This document shows, one piece after another, positions 8,175 through 16,510 of a DNA stretch of 36,176 bases (position 1 is the stretch's first letter; every line of letters starts with the position of its first letter). The stretch covers positions 1 to 36,176 of the forward strand of contig CAYXWH010000009.1 in NCBI GenBank assembly GCA_964468755.1, read 5' to 3'. The notes under the pieces are model-generated. The model saw only the letters and a program-made list of their open reading frames with translations. It had not been told where the DNA came from and made no database searches. Source of the DNA: CAYXWH01 sp964468755 (lineage in GTDB: Bacteria > Chloroflexota > Dehalococcoidia > Dehalococcoidales > RBG-16-60-22). Made by a program: the position numbers and the translations under genes.

Positions 8175-11100
8175 TTAGGGTCCGGGGAACCATGAGTCTG
8201 GCAGTGGCGTGAAGCCGAATCCAACCAGAGTGTCAGGGTTCTCCATCCATGTCCAGTAGCCGCGACCGCTCAACATCATTGGACCAGGACCGGGCATTTC
8301 CGGCGTGTATGCCCATGACGGCTGACAGTGCACCACCGGGCTGATTGCCTGGGTGTAACCGGGCAGAGCCGCTGGTGTCTGTACAATCGATGACAGGGCG
8401 GGTTTCACCGGCATGCCGGGGTTGGTGAAGAGCGGGTTGGGACCAATCAGGTTCCATCGGGCTTCGAGGTCCCGCGTCGGCATGGCATATGGATGACCCG
8501 GTGACGAGTTGACCATCAGGATTACGTTCAGTCCGCCCTCGAAGAAGTAGATATAGAAGGCATCGAGCGGGTCGAGGTAATCCGTCGGGGCAACCGCCTG
8601 CCAGGTCTGGGTTACCGGATCCCATCGGTCAACGTACTTTATCTTGCCACCCAGCCCACTGTTGGCAACGATATCCTGCCACTGGCGGGATGGCACCACA
8701 GTTTCTTCGAGCGCTATCGGTGTTGACAGCGTGTTCAGCCCCTTGCACATCGGGATGAAGAAGCCGAACTTGCCGATCTGCTCGTCGAGGACTTCCTCGT
8801 GAACCACATACAACCATGGTGAGAAGAATATCGGCGGGCCAAGGCCAATAACCGGCTCGCCCAGACCGGGACCCATACCGCTGGGGCCGGTGGGATGGTT
8901 CCACCAGTTGAAGCGGGCATCAAGCGGTCCGCCAATCTTGAGCAGTCCGGCATCCATTGCCATGACCGGGCCGGCGTCAACGCCGAGAGGCGTCGCGTCA
9001 ACCATGCTGTTGTAGTTGACCAGGCCGAAGCCGAGCAGCATCAGCATGTCAAAGTCGGCTGAGAAACCGACCGCGCCGGCAGCGCCGAAGTCAGCCATGT
9101 ACAGCGCCATGACACGGCAGCTACCTTCGCCGGCGGCTGTGTTACAGCGCACCACGTCAGTGCCTGGTGAGAAGGAGACCACTATGCCCATGCCCAGACC
9201 AGCGCCGAGGCTGAGGGCGTAGGCATCGTTCAACGGGATGTAGCTGACGGCGATGACGGTACATTCAGCGTCACCCAGACCCGTCGCGTGGTTGCCGGAG
9301 ACCGTGCCATGCGGTGAGAGGGCTACCAGTATGCCCATACCAGCGGCAAGGCTGCCGCCCATGCCTAAGGAATCCATTGTAAAGATGACAAACTCGGTAG
9401 CGCCGACCTCTGATTTAGCCGTGGCTGCGCCGGTGGTGGTGTTCTGGTGTATCTGCGGGCAGTGGGTAGCCACCGTGGTGATACCGATGCCGAGCGCCGC
9501 CGCACCGCCGATAGCGGTTGGGTCATACGGGTGTATCGCTTCGGCGTCAACGTCAGTCCACGCGTCAGCGGTGGCAGTTACCGAGTTACCCTCGATGAGT
9601 ATCCACGGGTACCACATGGAGGCGATACCCAGGGCCACGCCAAGGCTGGCACCCATAGCGCAGGACTCCTGACAGGGTTCGAGGTCCTCGGCGGTGACAA
9701 TGACCGGAGCCGCCTGTCCGAAGGCGCTAACCTGGTTCTCGATCACCATCGGTCGGGGCAGCCAGCACTCGCCCTCGGGTAGACCTTCAGCTTCCGCGTT
9801 GAAGCCGCTCATGCCGACCAGCAGGATGCCAGCGCCAATGCCGGCACCGCCGCCTATCGCCGCCGCGTTTTGCGCAATGGGCAAGCCACCATGGTGGGCG
9901 CCGACAAGCACGTCCGCCGTGCCGCCGCCGTAGACACCGTTGTTGTTGACTACCTGAGCGCTCAGGGTATCAATCACGGCAATGCCGATACCGATACCCA
10001 CACCGCCGCCCATAGCCTCTGCATCGTCGAACATATCCATGGAGGCAATAGTGGCGATAACGTCACCGGTGCCGGATACCGGCTGGTTCCCGGCGATCAT
10101 CACGTTCGGGCAGTCGGTTACCAGGATGCCGATACCGACGGCAATAGCGCCGCCCAGACCCATGGACTGCATGCCGGGCATGCTGCCGCTCATCTCCACA
10201 TCCACTTCCTCGCTCTGCATAGCCTCGTACACGGTCTGGTAGATGCCGCCGAGCAGCACCGCGTCAAACCGAGCCAGGACTGAATCCGGGTTGGCTGATG
10301 TAAACATGAATGTCCCTTCCGACACAATCATAGCCTCGCAGTCAGCGTCAGCGGTGACATTGTTCGCCTGCACCGCGCCGGGGGACCCGTTAAGGTAGAT
10401 ACCCGTTGCCGCGCTGATGCCGCCGCCCATTGCCATTTGCAGGTCGAGCCCTTCGACTGCGATTACCTGGGTGCGTACCAGGGTATCCACGTCCACGCCG
10501 TTCCCCGCCACCATGATACCCGGTGAGCCGAGCCCGGAGATGCCGACATTACAGCCGCCGCCACCGGCAGCCGCAACCGCGCCGACATCAGCAACCGTGT
10601 CCACGCTGAGCCAGGAGACGACGGTATTACCGGTAACCGTGGCATCCCAGGAGCACTTGACCCCGATGCCGACGTTGCTGCCCATGCCCAGGGTCATGCA
10701 CTGGTCTATACCCATGGTATCCAGCAGCATGGCTTCCATTTCAGCCAGGTCTTCCGCCTCGTCTTCTTCAAGGTCAGCCACCTGGGCCGCCGCCGTGCTG
10801 TTGACGTTGGCGGTGCTGGTCACCGTGACGGTGTTACCCACCACGTTGGACTCATCGGATAGCTTGAGGCGGATGCCCCGCGCCATGAGGAAGCCGCACT
10901 CGCCGCCGCCCATGGTGGCGGTAACGTCAACCATGTTGCCGACAATATCGGCACGGTCTGACTTCGCCACCTTGATGCCGTAAGCCATGGCAAACCAGGC
11001 GGCATCGTCAACGTTAACGGTAACCAGGTTGTAGTTAACGTCAATCAGCGGCGATTCCTTGACCTTGATGCCGTAGCCGGTGACATCGCCGGAAGCCAGG

Positions 11101-11951
11101 ACATCAATGTCATTGGGAGCGGGAGTGCCGTCAGCCAGCACGCCCACCAGTGACTTGGGACACATGAACATCTCGATGCCGGTAGCCCTGCAGTCACCGT
11201 GGACATCGATGTCGTTGTTGATGATGAGCGCCGTGAAGCAGTCAACCATCAGGATGCCCCAGGCTTTTGACACGCTGAGCGCCAGTTCAGCCCCCTCGAC
11301 ACCAACCTTAATATCGTTGTTGTCGATAACGGGCCACTTGACCGAAATCATCTCGATGCCAATGCCGTCTGTGCCCGTAACCTCGTCAACCTTGATGAAG
11401 CAGTTCTGCACGGTGACGTCTTCGATCGGACCCATAGCACAAACGCCAACATCCGCGCCGGTGATGTACAGCCCGTCGAGGGTCACGTGGGACGAGATGA
11501 TCTGAATAGCACAACCGGGAATCGTCCCAGGCTCCGGGCCCTGGTCGGATACGTTCAACTTGGTGACTTCCGCGCCCAGGGGATCATATGCCTCGATGAC
11601 TACCGGCAGGTGAACCACGATATTCTCCGGTACCGCCCCGCCATACCGGTCAGGTGCGGACGGGCCGACCAGAATCTTATCGGGTACTGCCGGATTGTCA
11701 TAAGGCAACTGGCTCACCGCGTAAGTGATGGTGCGCCAGGGCTCCATTTCGGTGGTGCCGGCATTACCGTTACTACCGAAGAGCCCGCCGGGAACCAGCG
11801 GGTCCATGGCAACGTACCTTATATCATACGTAACCTGCGCCCCGACATCGCCTTCACCTTCCGCGGCGCTTGCCGGTGCCACTATTGCCGCCATGGTAAA
11901 TAACAGCACTAGTGCCACCGCTGCATTTATAATCTTTCTTTTCGCTTTCAT
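8175..11951 (-). CDS. Large secreted right-handed beta-helix repeat protein
   Basis: A 1258-residue exported protein with a signal peptide (about 1-30, APASAAEG). Residues about 45-345 resemble a pectate-lyase/NosD-type parallel beta-helix (VTLDGLYITGADVGV, IDNNDIKVG, VGNMVDVT). From about 345 to 960 come about eleven imperfect repeats of roughly 55-75 residues with a core like MGGGVGIGIGIAVIDT followed by a GNxV turn. The C-terminal 200 residues are a separate domain (FFIPMCKGLNTLSTPIALEE, then LDPLDAFYIYFFEG) of the kind seen after surface-protein repeats. There is no C-terminal helix, so it is released or bound non-covalently. The start has GGGGTGA as ribosome site, and a 32-codon upstream frame overlaps it by ATGA. 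It could be a surface-layer or polysaccharide-binding protein; no catalytic residues were identified. Confidence 0.85.
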   Translation of the reverse strand: MKAKRKIINAAVALVLLFTMAAIVAPASAAEGEGDVGAQVTYDIRYVAMDPLVPGGLFGSNGNAGTTEMEPWRTITYAVSQLPYDNPAVPDKILVGPSAPDRYGGAVPENIVVHLPVVIEAYDPLGAEVTKLNVSDQGPEPGTIPGCAIQIISSHVTLDGLYITGADVGVCAMGPIEDVTVQNCFIKVDEVTGTDGIGIEMISVKWPVIDNNDIKVGVEGAELALSVSKAWGILMVDCFTALIINNDIDVHGDCRATGIEMFMCPKSLVGVLADGTPAPNDIDVLASGDVTGYGIKVKESPLIDVNYNLVTVNVDDAAWFAMAYGIKVAKSDRADIVGNMVDVTATMGGGECGFLMARGIRLKLSDESNVVGNTVTVTSTANVNSTAAAQVADLEEDEAEDLAEMEAMLLDTMGIDQCMTLGMGSNVGIGVKCSWDATVTGNTVVSWLSVDTVADVGAVAAAGGGGCNVGISGLGSPGIMVAGNGVDVDTLVRTQVIAVEGLDLQMAMGGGISAATGIYLNGSPGAVQANNVTADADCEAMIVSEGTFMFTSANPDSVLARFDAVLLGGIYQTVYEAMQSEEVDVEMSGSMPGMQSMGLGGAIAVGIGILVTDCPNVMIAGNQPVSGTGDVIATIASMDMFDDAEAMGGGVGIGIGIAVIDTLSAQVVNNNGVYGGGTADVLVGAHHGGLPIAQNAAAIGGGAGIGAGILLVGMSGFNAEAEGLPEGECWLPRPMVIENQVSAFGQAAPVIVTAEDLEPCQESCAMGASLGVALGIASMWYPWILIEGNSVTATADAWTDVDAEAIHPYDPTAIGGAAALGIGITTVATHCPQIHQNTTTGAATAKSEVGATEFVIFTMDSLGMGGSLAAGMGILVALSPHGTVSGNHATGLGDAECTVIAVSYIPLNDAYALSLGAGLGMGIVVSFSPGTDVVRCNTAAGEGSCRVMALYMADFGAAGAVGFSADFDMLMLLGFGLVNYNSMVDATPLGVDAGPVMAMDAGLLKIGGPLDARFNWWNHPTGPSGMGPGLGEPVIGLGPPIFFSPWLYVVHEEVLDEQIGKFGFFIPMCKGLNTLSTPIALEETVVPSRQWQDIVANSGLGGKIKYVDRWDPVTQTWQAVAPTDYLDPLDAFYIYFFEGGLNVILMVNSSPGHPYAMPTRDLEARWNLIGPNPLFTNPGMPVKPALSSIVQTPAALPGYTQAISPVVHCQPSWAYTPEMPGPGPMMLSGRGYWTWMENPDTLVGFGFTPLPDSWFPGP

Positions 11952-12046
11952 TGTTTTTCACCCCTTGAATAAGTGTTCTTATGGTTCCACATCTCTCGAA
12001 TTGCACAATACTTCAATTCAGACCGTGGAAAGTCCGTCTGCCTCAT
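11948..12046 (-). CDS. Upstream leader ORF coupled to the beta-helix gene
   Basis: A 32-codon frame (begins MRQTDFPRSELK, ends YSRGEKQ) whose TGA stop overlaps the ATG of the large gene as ATGA, a layout that permits translational coupling. Just upstream on the same strand is AAAGGAGGTG (12070-12061), 6 bases before an ATG-TAG start-stop pair (12054-12049). The peptide resembles nothing I know. It may be regulatory or not translated. Confidence 0.35.
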   Translation of the reverse strand: MRQTDFPRSELKYCAIREMWNHKNTYSRGEKQ

Positions 12047-12101
12047 TGCTACATAAGGTACACCTCCTTTCCTCGCAAATAATTCCCTCTTTTTCACCGA
12101 A

Positions 12102-12162
12102 CCGGGAACTTACTGAGGAACCTTCAGCCTTGATTATCGGCGTGCCAGCCTCAATTTCCCGG
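12102..12162 (-). promoter_or_regulatory. Possible structured leader RNA of the beta-helix gene
   Basis: On the minus strand this 61-base stretch can fold into a closing stem of 7 Watson-Crick pairs, extendable by a G-U and an A-U, an inner 5-bp UGAGG/CCUCA stem and a further GCC/GGC helix. It lies about 150 bases before the start codon. It does not match the conserved core of the c-di-GMP, TPP or cobalamin riboswitches as I remember them. Confidence 0.3.
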
Positions 12163-12465
12163 CTGAGGTACTTTGAATGCTAGCAGAATGGGGGTAAGGG
12201 GGCATCGCCGAAAAGGATATTTCTGGGCGATTCGAAATGATACTTTTTAATAGACCTAAATTTGGTAGTTGTTATCGAAAGAGTAGTGAAATTTCATCAG
12301 ATACAAGCGAGCCGTTCTAATCGAAAGAGATGGTAGTGATAATCAAATTGATACTTTTTGGGCTGGTAAATCTATCTAAGCCAACTAGGGTTTTCTACGT
12401 ATTTTGACCCTGATTCAATCCTGCACGGACGGGGCAAAGCGGGTAAAACGGCGCCGGAGAGGTGC

Positions 12466-12496
12466 TTGACAACCACGCCAAAGAGCTTAATATAAT
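12466..12496 (+). promoter_or_regulatory. Sigma-70-type promoter of the subtilase gene
   Basis: A perfect -35 TTGACA (12466-12471) is followed by TAATAT (12488-12493, 16-base spacer), which overlaps TATAAT (12491-12496, 19-base spacer). Transcription would begin near 12500, giving an 85-base untranslated leader before the ATG at 12585. Confidence 0.65.
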
Positions 12497-12584
12497 TAGT
12501 CTGATCAATCGATTACCGGTTCCGAATAACCGGGCAGTGGGCAAAATATTATATATATAATAGGTACAATGGCAGGGGGGACAC

Positions 12585-14716
12585 ATGAGAATACGCGGAT
12601 TAAGGCTGATTCTGATATCGTTACTGACTATTATTCTGCTTTTATCCATGAGCGCCCCGGCATTTGCCCGGCAAGACCGGGTGCGGCTATTAATCGGCTT
12701 TCACCAGCACCGGTCCTTTGTTCAGGAGCAGGCGGTTGTCAATGACCTGGGGAGATGGGGTGGAATGCTCGGCAAGCGCTTTCACCTGGTGCCGATCATT
12801 ACCGCTCATGTCCCGCGGCGTGCCATAGCCGCGCTGCAGCAGATGCCCGGCGTGGCGTTTGTTGAGGAGGACGGGCTGGTCTATGCCATAGAGGAAACGC
12901 TGCCGTGGGGGGTGGACCGCATCGATGCCGAGGTGGTCCATGCTAATAATAAAGGAAGCGGCGTCAAAATAGGCATCATTGACAGCGGGATAGACCTTGA
13001 CCACCCCGATTTGCAGGTGTACGGTGATGTTACCTTCGTTTCCGGCACCAGTAGCGGCGATGATGATTACGGGCATGGCACCCACGTGGCGGGCACTGCC
13101 GCCGCCCTGGACAACGATACCGGGGTTATCGGCGTTGCCCCTCAAGCCGAGCTCTATGCGGTGAAGGTGCTCAATTACTCGGGGAGTGGCTACTGGAGTG
13201 ACGTGATTGAGGGTATTCAGTGGGCGGTGGATAACGGCATGCAGGTAATCAACATGAGCCTGGGTGCCTCATCCAGTTCCTACGGGCTGGAGGATGCCTG
13301 TGACGCCGCCGAGGCAGCGGGGGTGGTGGTGGTAGCCGCCGCCGGCAACAGCGGGAATAGCTGGGGCTTCGGCGACAGGGTGCTTTACCCGGCGCGGTAT
13401 GGTTCGGTAATCGCGGTAGCCGCCACCGATAGCACGGATGCCAGAGCCTATTTCTCCAGCACCGGGCCGGACGTGGAGCTGGCGGCTCCCGGATATAGTG
13501 TTTACTCCACCTCCCCGGGTGGTACCTATAGCGTTAAAAATGGTACGTCAATGGCATCGCCCCACGTGGCGGGACTGGCGGCGCTGGTAATCAAATCGGG
13601 AATAAGCGATGACAATGGCAACGGGCGGGTCAATGACGAGGTGCGGACACAGCTCCAGCAGACGGCTATTGACCTCGGCGACCCGGGAAGGGATACCTGG
13701 TTTGGCTACGGGCTGGTCTATGCCCCGGCGGCGGCTCCGCAGACCAACCAGCCGCCCGGAGCGCCGGTAATCGGGGTAACGCCGGAGACGCCGGTGACCG
13801 CCGATGACCTGGTAGCGGGGATAGTGACCCCCAGCGTTGACCCGGATGGCGACCCGGTAAGCTACGGCTATGCCTGGTACCGGAATGGTGAATTGCAGGC
13901 GGGGCTGGACACCAACATGGTACCGTCGGCAAACACAGCCAAAGGCGAGCTGTGGCGGTGCGTGGTCACCCCCAATGACGGCTACGTAAACGGGACGCCC
14001 GATGAGGATGAGGTAACCGTGCAGAACAGCGCGCCGGTGGCGGATGCCGGTGACGACGGGGCGGGGACAACGGGTATGCCGGTGACACTGGACGGGAGCG
14101 GGAGCTGGGATGCGGACGGTGATACCCTGGGCTATGCCTGGGCGCAGACCGGCGGGCCTGCGGTCAGTCTATCCGATAACACGACGGCGTACCCCTCGTT
14201 TACNNNNNNNNNNNNNNNNNNNNNNNNNNNNNNNNNNNNNNNNNNNNNNNNNNNNNNNNNNNNNNNNNNNNNNNNNNNNNNNNNNNNNNNNNNNNNNNNN
14301 NNNGCGACTACATATTCAGCCTGGTGGTGAATGACGGGACGGCAGACAGCGCCGCTGATGGGGTGGTCATTGCCGTTACTGCATTGACAAACACCATGCA
14401 CGTGGAAAGCATTGAGATGGGGCTGCTGGAGCTCTACTGGGGCTGGCGGACGTACGGACAAGCCACCGTGCTTATACTTGATGCCAGTAGCGACCCGGTG
14501 CCGGGGGCTCTGGTGAACGGTCACTGGGAAGGGGCAACTTCGGATACCGAGTCGGGGACTACTGATACCAGCGGCATGATAACCTTCACATCCAATTTCC
14601 GGCGTCAACCGGGAAGCGGCACGGTGTATATCTTTGTCATTGACGAAGTGGCCAAAGCGGATTGGGACTGGGATGAAGCCGGTAGTGTGATGACTGGCTC
14701 AATAGAAGTCCCGTAA
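12585..14716 (+). CDS. Secreted subtilisin-like serine protease (S8) with PKD-type domain, interrupted by assembly gap
   Basis: Exported endopeptidase. It has a signal peptide (about 1-29), an I9-type propeptide (about 33-103, ending VAFVEEDGLVYAI), and a peptidase S8 domain with the complete triad D133 (IIDSGIDLDHP), H167 (GHGTHVAG) and S322 (GTSMASPH) plus oxyanion N255 (AAAGNSG). Ig/PKD-like domains follow from about residue 390. The second PKD is cut by the N run at 14204-14303: the left part ends AYPSFT, and the right part resumes DYIFSLVVNDG in a different apparent frame because the gap length is arbitrary. Beyond it lies another beta domain (QATVLILDASSDPVPGALVN) and a normal stop. The two halves are treated as one gene. 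A GGGGGG ribosome site and a consensus promoter precede it. It may process or recycle surface proteins. Confidence 0.85.
14204..14303. other. Assembly gap of 100 N
   Basis: Exactly 100 unknown bases, the usual placeholder for a gap of unknown length. It falls within the PKD-like repeat part of the protease gene. Comparison with normal PKD domains suggests as few as 5-8 residues are missing from the split unit, unless extra repeats were collapsed. Confidence 0.98.
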
Positions 14717-14777
14717 TATACCTTGCCGGTCATCAGCCTCGTTCCGAATGCTCACCGGCGCCTGGGGCTGGTCAGTG

Positions 14778-15134
14778 TCATTCAAACTCGTTTCTGGTTA
14801 ACACGGTTACGATAAAGGCGGCAATCCCCACGACCGATAAGGGTAACGCTGCCGCAATAGAACCGGCGAGAGCCAGAGGCCAGTTCTTCCCCTGTAGCGC
14901 GTAAATGCCGCCCACCATAGCCAGTATCCCCAGAATAGCCAGAGGTATGGTGATAGTCCACAGAATGGCTATTACATTCGCCGGAAATCCCCATGCCGCC
15001 CGGAACATGCCCATGTACGGGCCACTCTCAGCAGCAATGATAGCGATAATCAGGCCGAAGACTACGAAGAGCTTGAACACTGCGGAGATTATATCAAGGA
15101 TTCCCGCGACCATTGATGTCCTGGACTGTTCCAT
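14778..15134 (-). CDS. Four-helix integral membrane protein
   Basis: A 118-residue protein with four hydrophobic segments (about 8-32, 44-68, 70-84 and 88-112) and the motif MVGGIYALQGKNWPLALAGS between helices three and four. It resembles small hypothetical membrane proteins common in Chloroflexi. The ribosome site AGAGGAGTG lies just before the start. It converges with the protease gene, with 61 bases between their stops. Function unknown. Confidence 0.75.
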   Translation of the reverse strand: MEQSRTSMVAGILDIISAVFKLFVVFGLIIAIIAAESGPYMGMFRAAWGFPANVIAILWTITIPLAILGILAMVGGIYALQGKNWPLALAGSIAAALPLSVVGIAAFIVTVLTRNEFE

Positions 15135-15251
15135 TGGTCACTCCTCTTACCAGCTATTCACAATGATATGACGGATCCTTCGTTTTGTCCAGCTTGGGTA
15201 CTTAGTCCAGGGTAAGCAATACTCATTACGTGTTTCTGACAAAGGGTTTTA

Positions 15252-15286
15252 GTTAATTGGTAGGGAGGTCTTACCCTACCAATTGG
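15252..15286. repeat. Perfect 11-bp inverted repeat in a divergent spacer
   Basis: AATTGGTAGGG (15255-15265) pairs perfectly with CCCTACCAATT (15274-15284) around an 8-base loop, extendable outward by G-U pairs. It lies between the diverging genes starting at 15134 and 15396. No U-tract follows on either strand, so it is more like an operator or remnant element than a terminator. Confidence 0.55.
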
Positions 15287-15395
15287 TGATTGACTAAGGC
15301 GTCAATAAGAGGAAAAATTATTATAGAGAATGACTTTAATTCAGGGGAGCAAATAGTCCTGTGGCTGGTTCAAAAGGAATATATCGAGGGTGGTT

Positions 15396-15584
15396 ATGAG
15401 ATTTCTACTTGGTTTTACCCTTATAATTGGTGGTATGTGGGGGCTGGGCATTAGTTTGCTCGGTAGCACGATGGTGAGTTCTTCTCTGCTCATTATTAAC
15501 GGGCTGGAACTTTCCATTGGTCTGGCAGTATTTTCCGTGGTCGCCCTGGTTAACGGTCTATTTACCTTGTTTTCCACCCGTTAA
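15396..15584 (+). CDS. Small two-helix membrane protein
   Basis: A 62-residue protein, nearly all hydrophobic, with helices at about 2-24 and 33-59 separated by a short Ser-rich turn. The ATG at 15396 has GAGGG five bases upstream; GTG at 15390 would add two residues. Its size and architecture resemble the protein at 2432, but sequence similarity is too low to claim paralogy. Function unknown. Confidence 0.55.
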   Translation: MRFLLGFTLIIGGMWGLGISLLGSTMVSSSLLIINGLELSIGLAVFSVVALVNGLFTLFSTR

Positions 15585-15809
15585 GCACTCACCCGCCATA
15601 TGACCTTATCCCCATAAAACAGAAGTCAAAGTATGTGTCTCCAGGTCCTCCTGGTGTCCCGGGGTTGCATCATTGCGTCCCGCCGTTGTTTCCTCATCGG
15701 TACCATCTGAAAGTCCCGAAATCAAGCTACTACTTTGCCGGATATTGACAGTCGGTACTGATACGTTTAAGATAGCCACAGTACTTTGATAAATGATTGG
15801 GGAAATCTA

Positions 15810-16079
15810 GTGGGAATTGGCCGACTTTACCGGATGAGTGACAACCAGCCTATCGCCGATGTGAATTACCAGTTGTTCACCCATCCGGCAGCAACCAACT
15901 GGTGGGGAGAACTCACCCTCGTCGAGGCTTCAAGTCTTCGTGAAGGTGAGATGTTCATAATTGAGCTGGAAGACATGCGTCGCAGCCGATGTTACCTTAA
16001 AAAGAGGGTAAACCGGGCAGTGAGTGGCATACCACCCCGTTACGTTTATCATGTCACCGGCTTCAGTCCGTTTGAATAG
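15810..16079 (+). CDS. Hypothetical protein, about 89 residues
   Basis: Soluble, mixed alpha/beta-looking protein: VGIGRLYRMSDNQPIADVNY, then aromatic NWWGEL, and a C-terminal RVNRAVSGIPPRYVYHVTGF. The GTG at 15810 is preceded by GGGG at 7 bases, and the protein then starts cleanly; a TTG at 15786 would extend it by 8 residues. No family is recognised. It stands alone between two non-coding stretches, so it is a moderately supported gene. Confidence 0.5.
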   Translation: MGIGRLYRMSDNQPIADVNYQLFTHPAATNWWGELTLVEASSLREGEMFIIELEDMRRSRCYLKKRVNRAVSGIPPRYVYHVTGFSPFE

Positions 16080-16510
16080 AGAATATCGCAGCTCTCTCAT
16101 TTTATTCCGCTCTGGCACACGTAACTACCCCCGATTAGTATTCAGCGGACACTGTCAGGGAAAGCAGCGGATGCTGACCTGATAATGGCTGCTTCCCCGC
16201 TCCCGGCATTTTTCAGGTTCGGTGCAGGTAAAACGTATTGCCGGGTATGCCGTGCGTAAAACTGTTCCGAAGAGTCAGCCATTTTGCCTCGCTGAAACGA
16301 TAATTGGGGGGCGCGGCTTTTTGGCACCGGTTGACCTGCCTGATTATAACCGGTTGTGGCTTAACAGGAAAAACTATCGACACCAAGCCTGGACAGGGAA
16401 GTCACCTCAGGGGATGGGTTGCCTCACCAACAGGCATGCGGGGTGATAAAGCCTGTGATATAATGGTGCCAACCCATGAGTCATACCCGTAAAGCCGTGA
16501 AAGGAAGAAA
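16080..16510. other. 431-base non-coding stretch before the transhydroxylase-like gene
   Basis: No convincing gene. It contains a hairpin-capable repeat (GGAA-GCAGC 16159-16168 with GCTGCTTCC 16188-16196, one bulge) and an ACCGGTT/AACCGGT inverted repeat (about 16327-16355). A TATAAT box at 16459-16464 may serve the downstream gene, but no good -35 sits at the right distance. The ribosome site AAGGAAG directly precedes the ATG at 16511. Confidence 0.45.

Larger units (their letters stand above)
11952..12584. other. Divergent 633-base intergenic region between surface and protease genes
   Basis: The near half (11952-12165) is the leader of the minus-strand beta-helix gene, with the short ORF and a potentially structured stretch. 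Nested inverted repeats are CCGGGAA 12102-12108 with TTCCCGG 12156-12162, and TGAGG 12114-12118 with CCTCA 12149-12153. The middle is AT-rich with two pairs of short repeats: TGATACTTTTT at 12238 and 12349, and ATCGAAAGAG at 12274 and 12320. The right end holds the protease promoter. I find no protein gene apart from the leader frame. Confidence 0.5.

Noticed and set aside
9016..11903. Long open frames on the plus strand (60-188 codons) antisense to the beta-helix gene
   Set aside because: Low-complexity Pro/Met/Ser-rich or His/Gly-rich products without ribosome sites. They are by-products of the repetitive, GC-rich codon usage of the real gene.
12274..12330. c-di-GMP (GEMM) riboswitch suggested by TCGAAAGAG
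   Set aside because: The conserved GGACGCAAAGCC-type core and the paired stems of that class are absent.
14110..14334. Frameshift or separate gene near the N run
   Set aside because: The frame difference is explained by the arbitrary 100-base gap; both sides are parts of one PKD-type domain.
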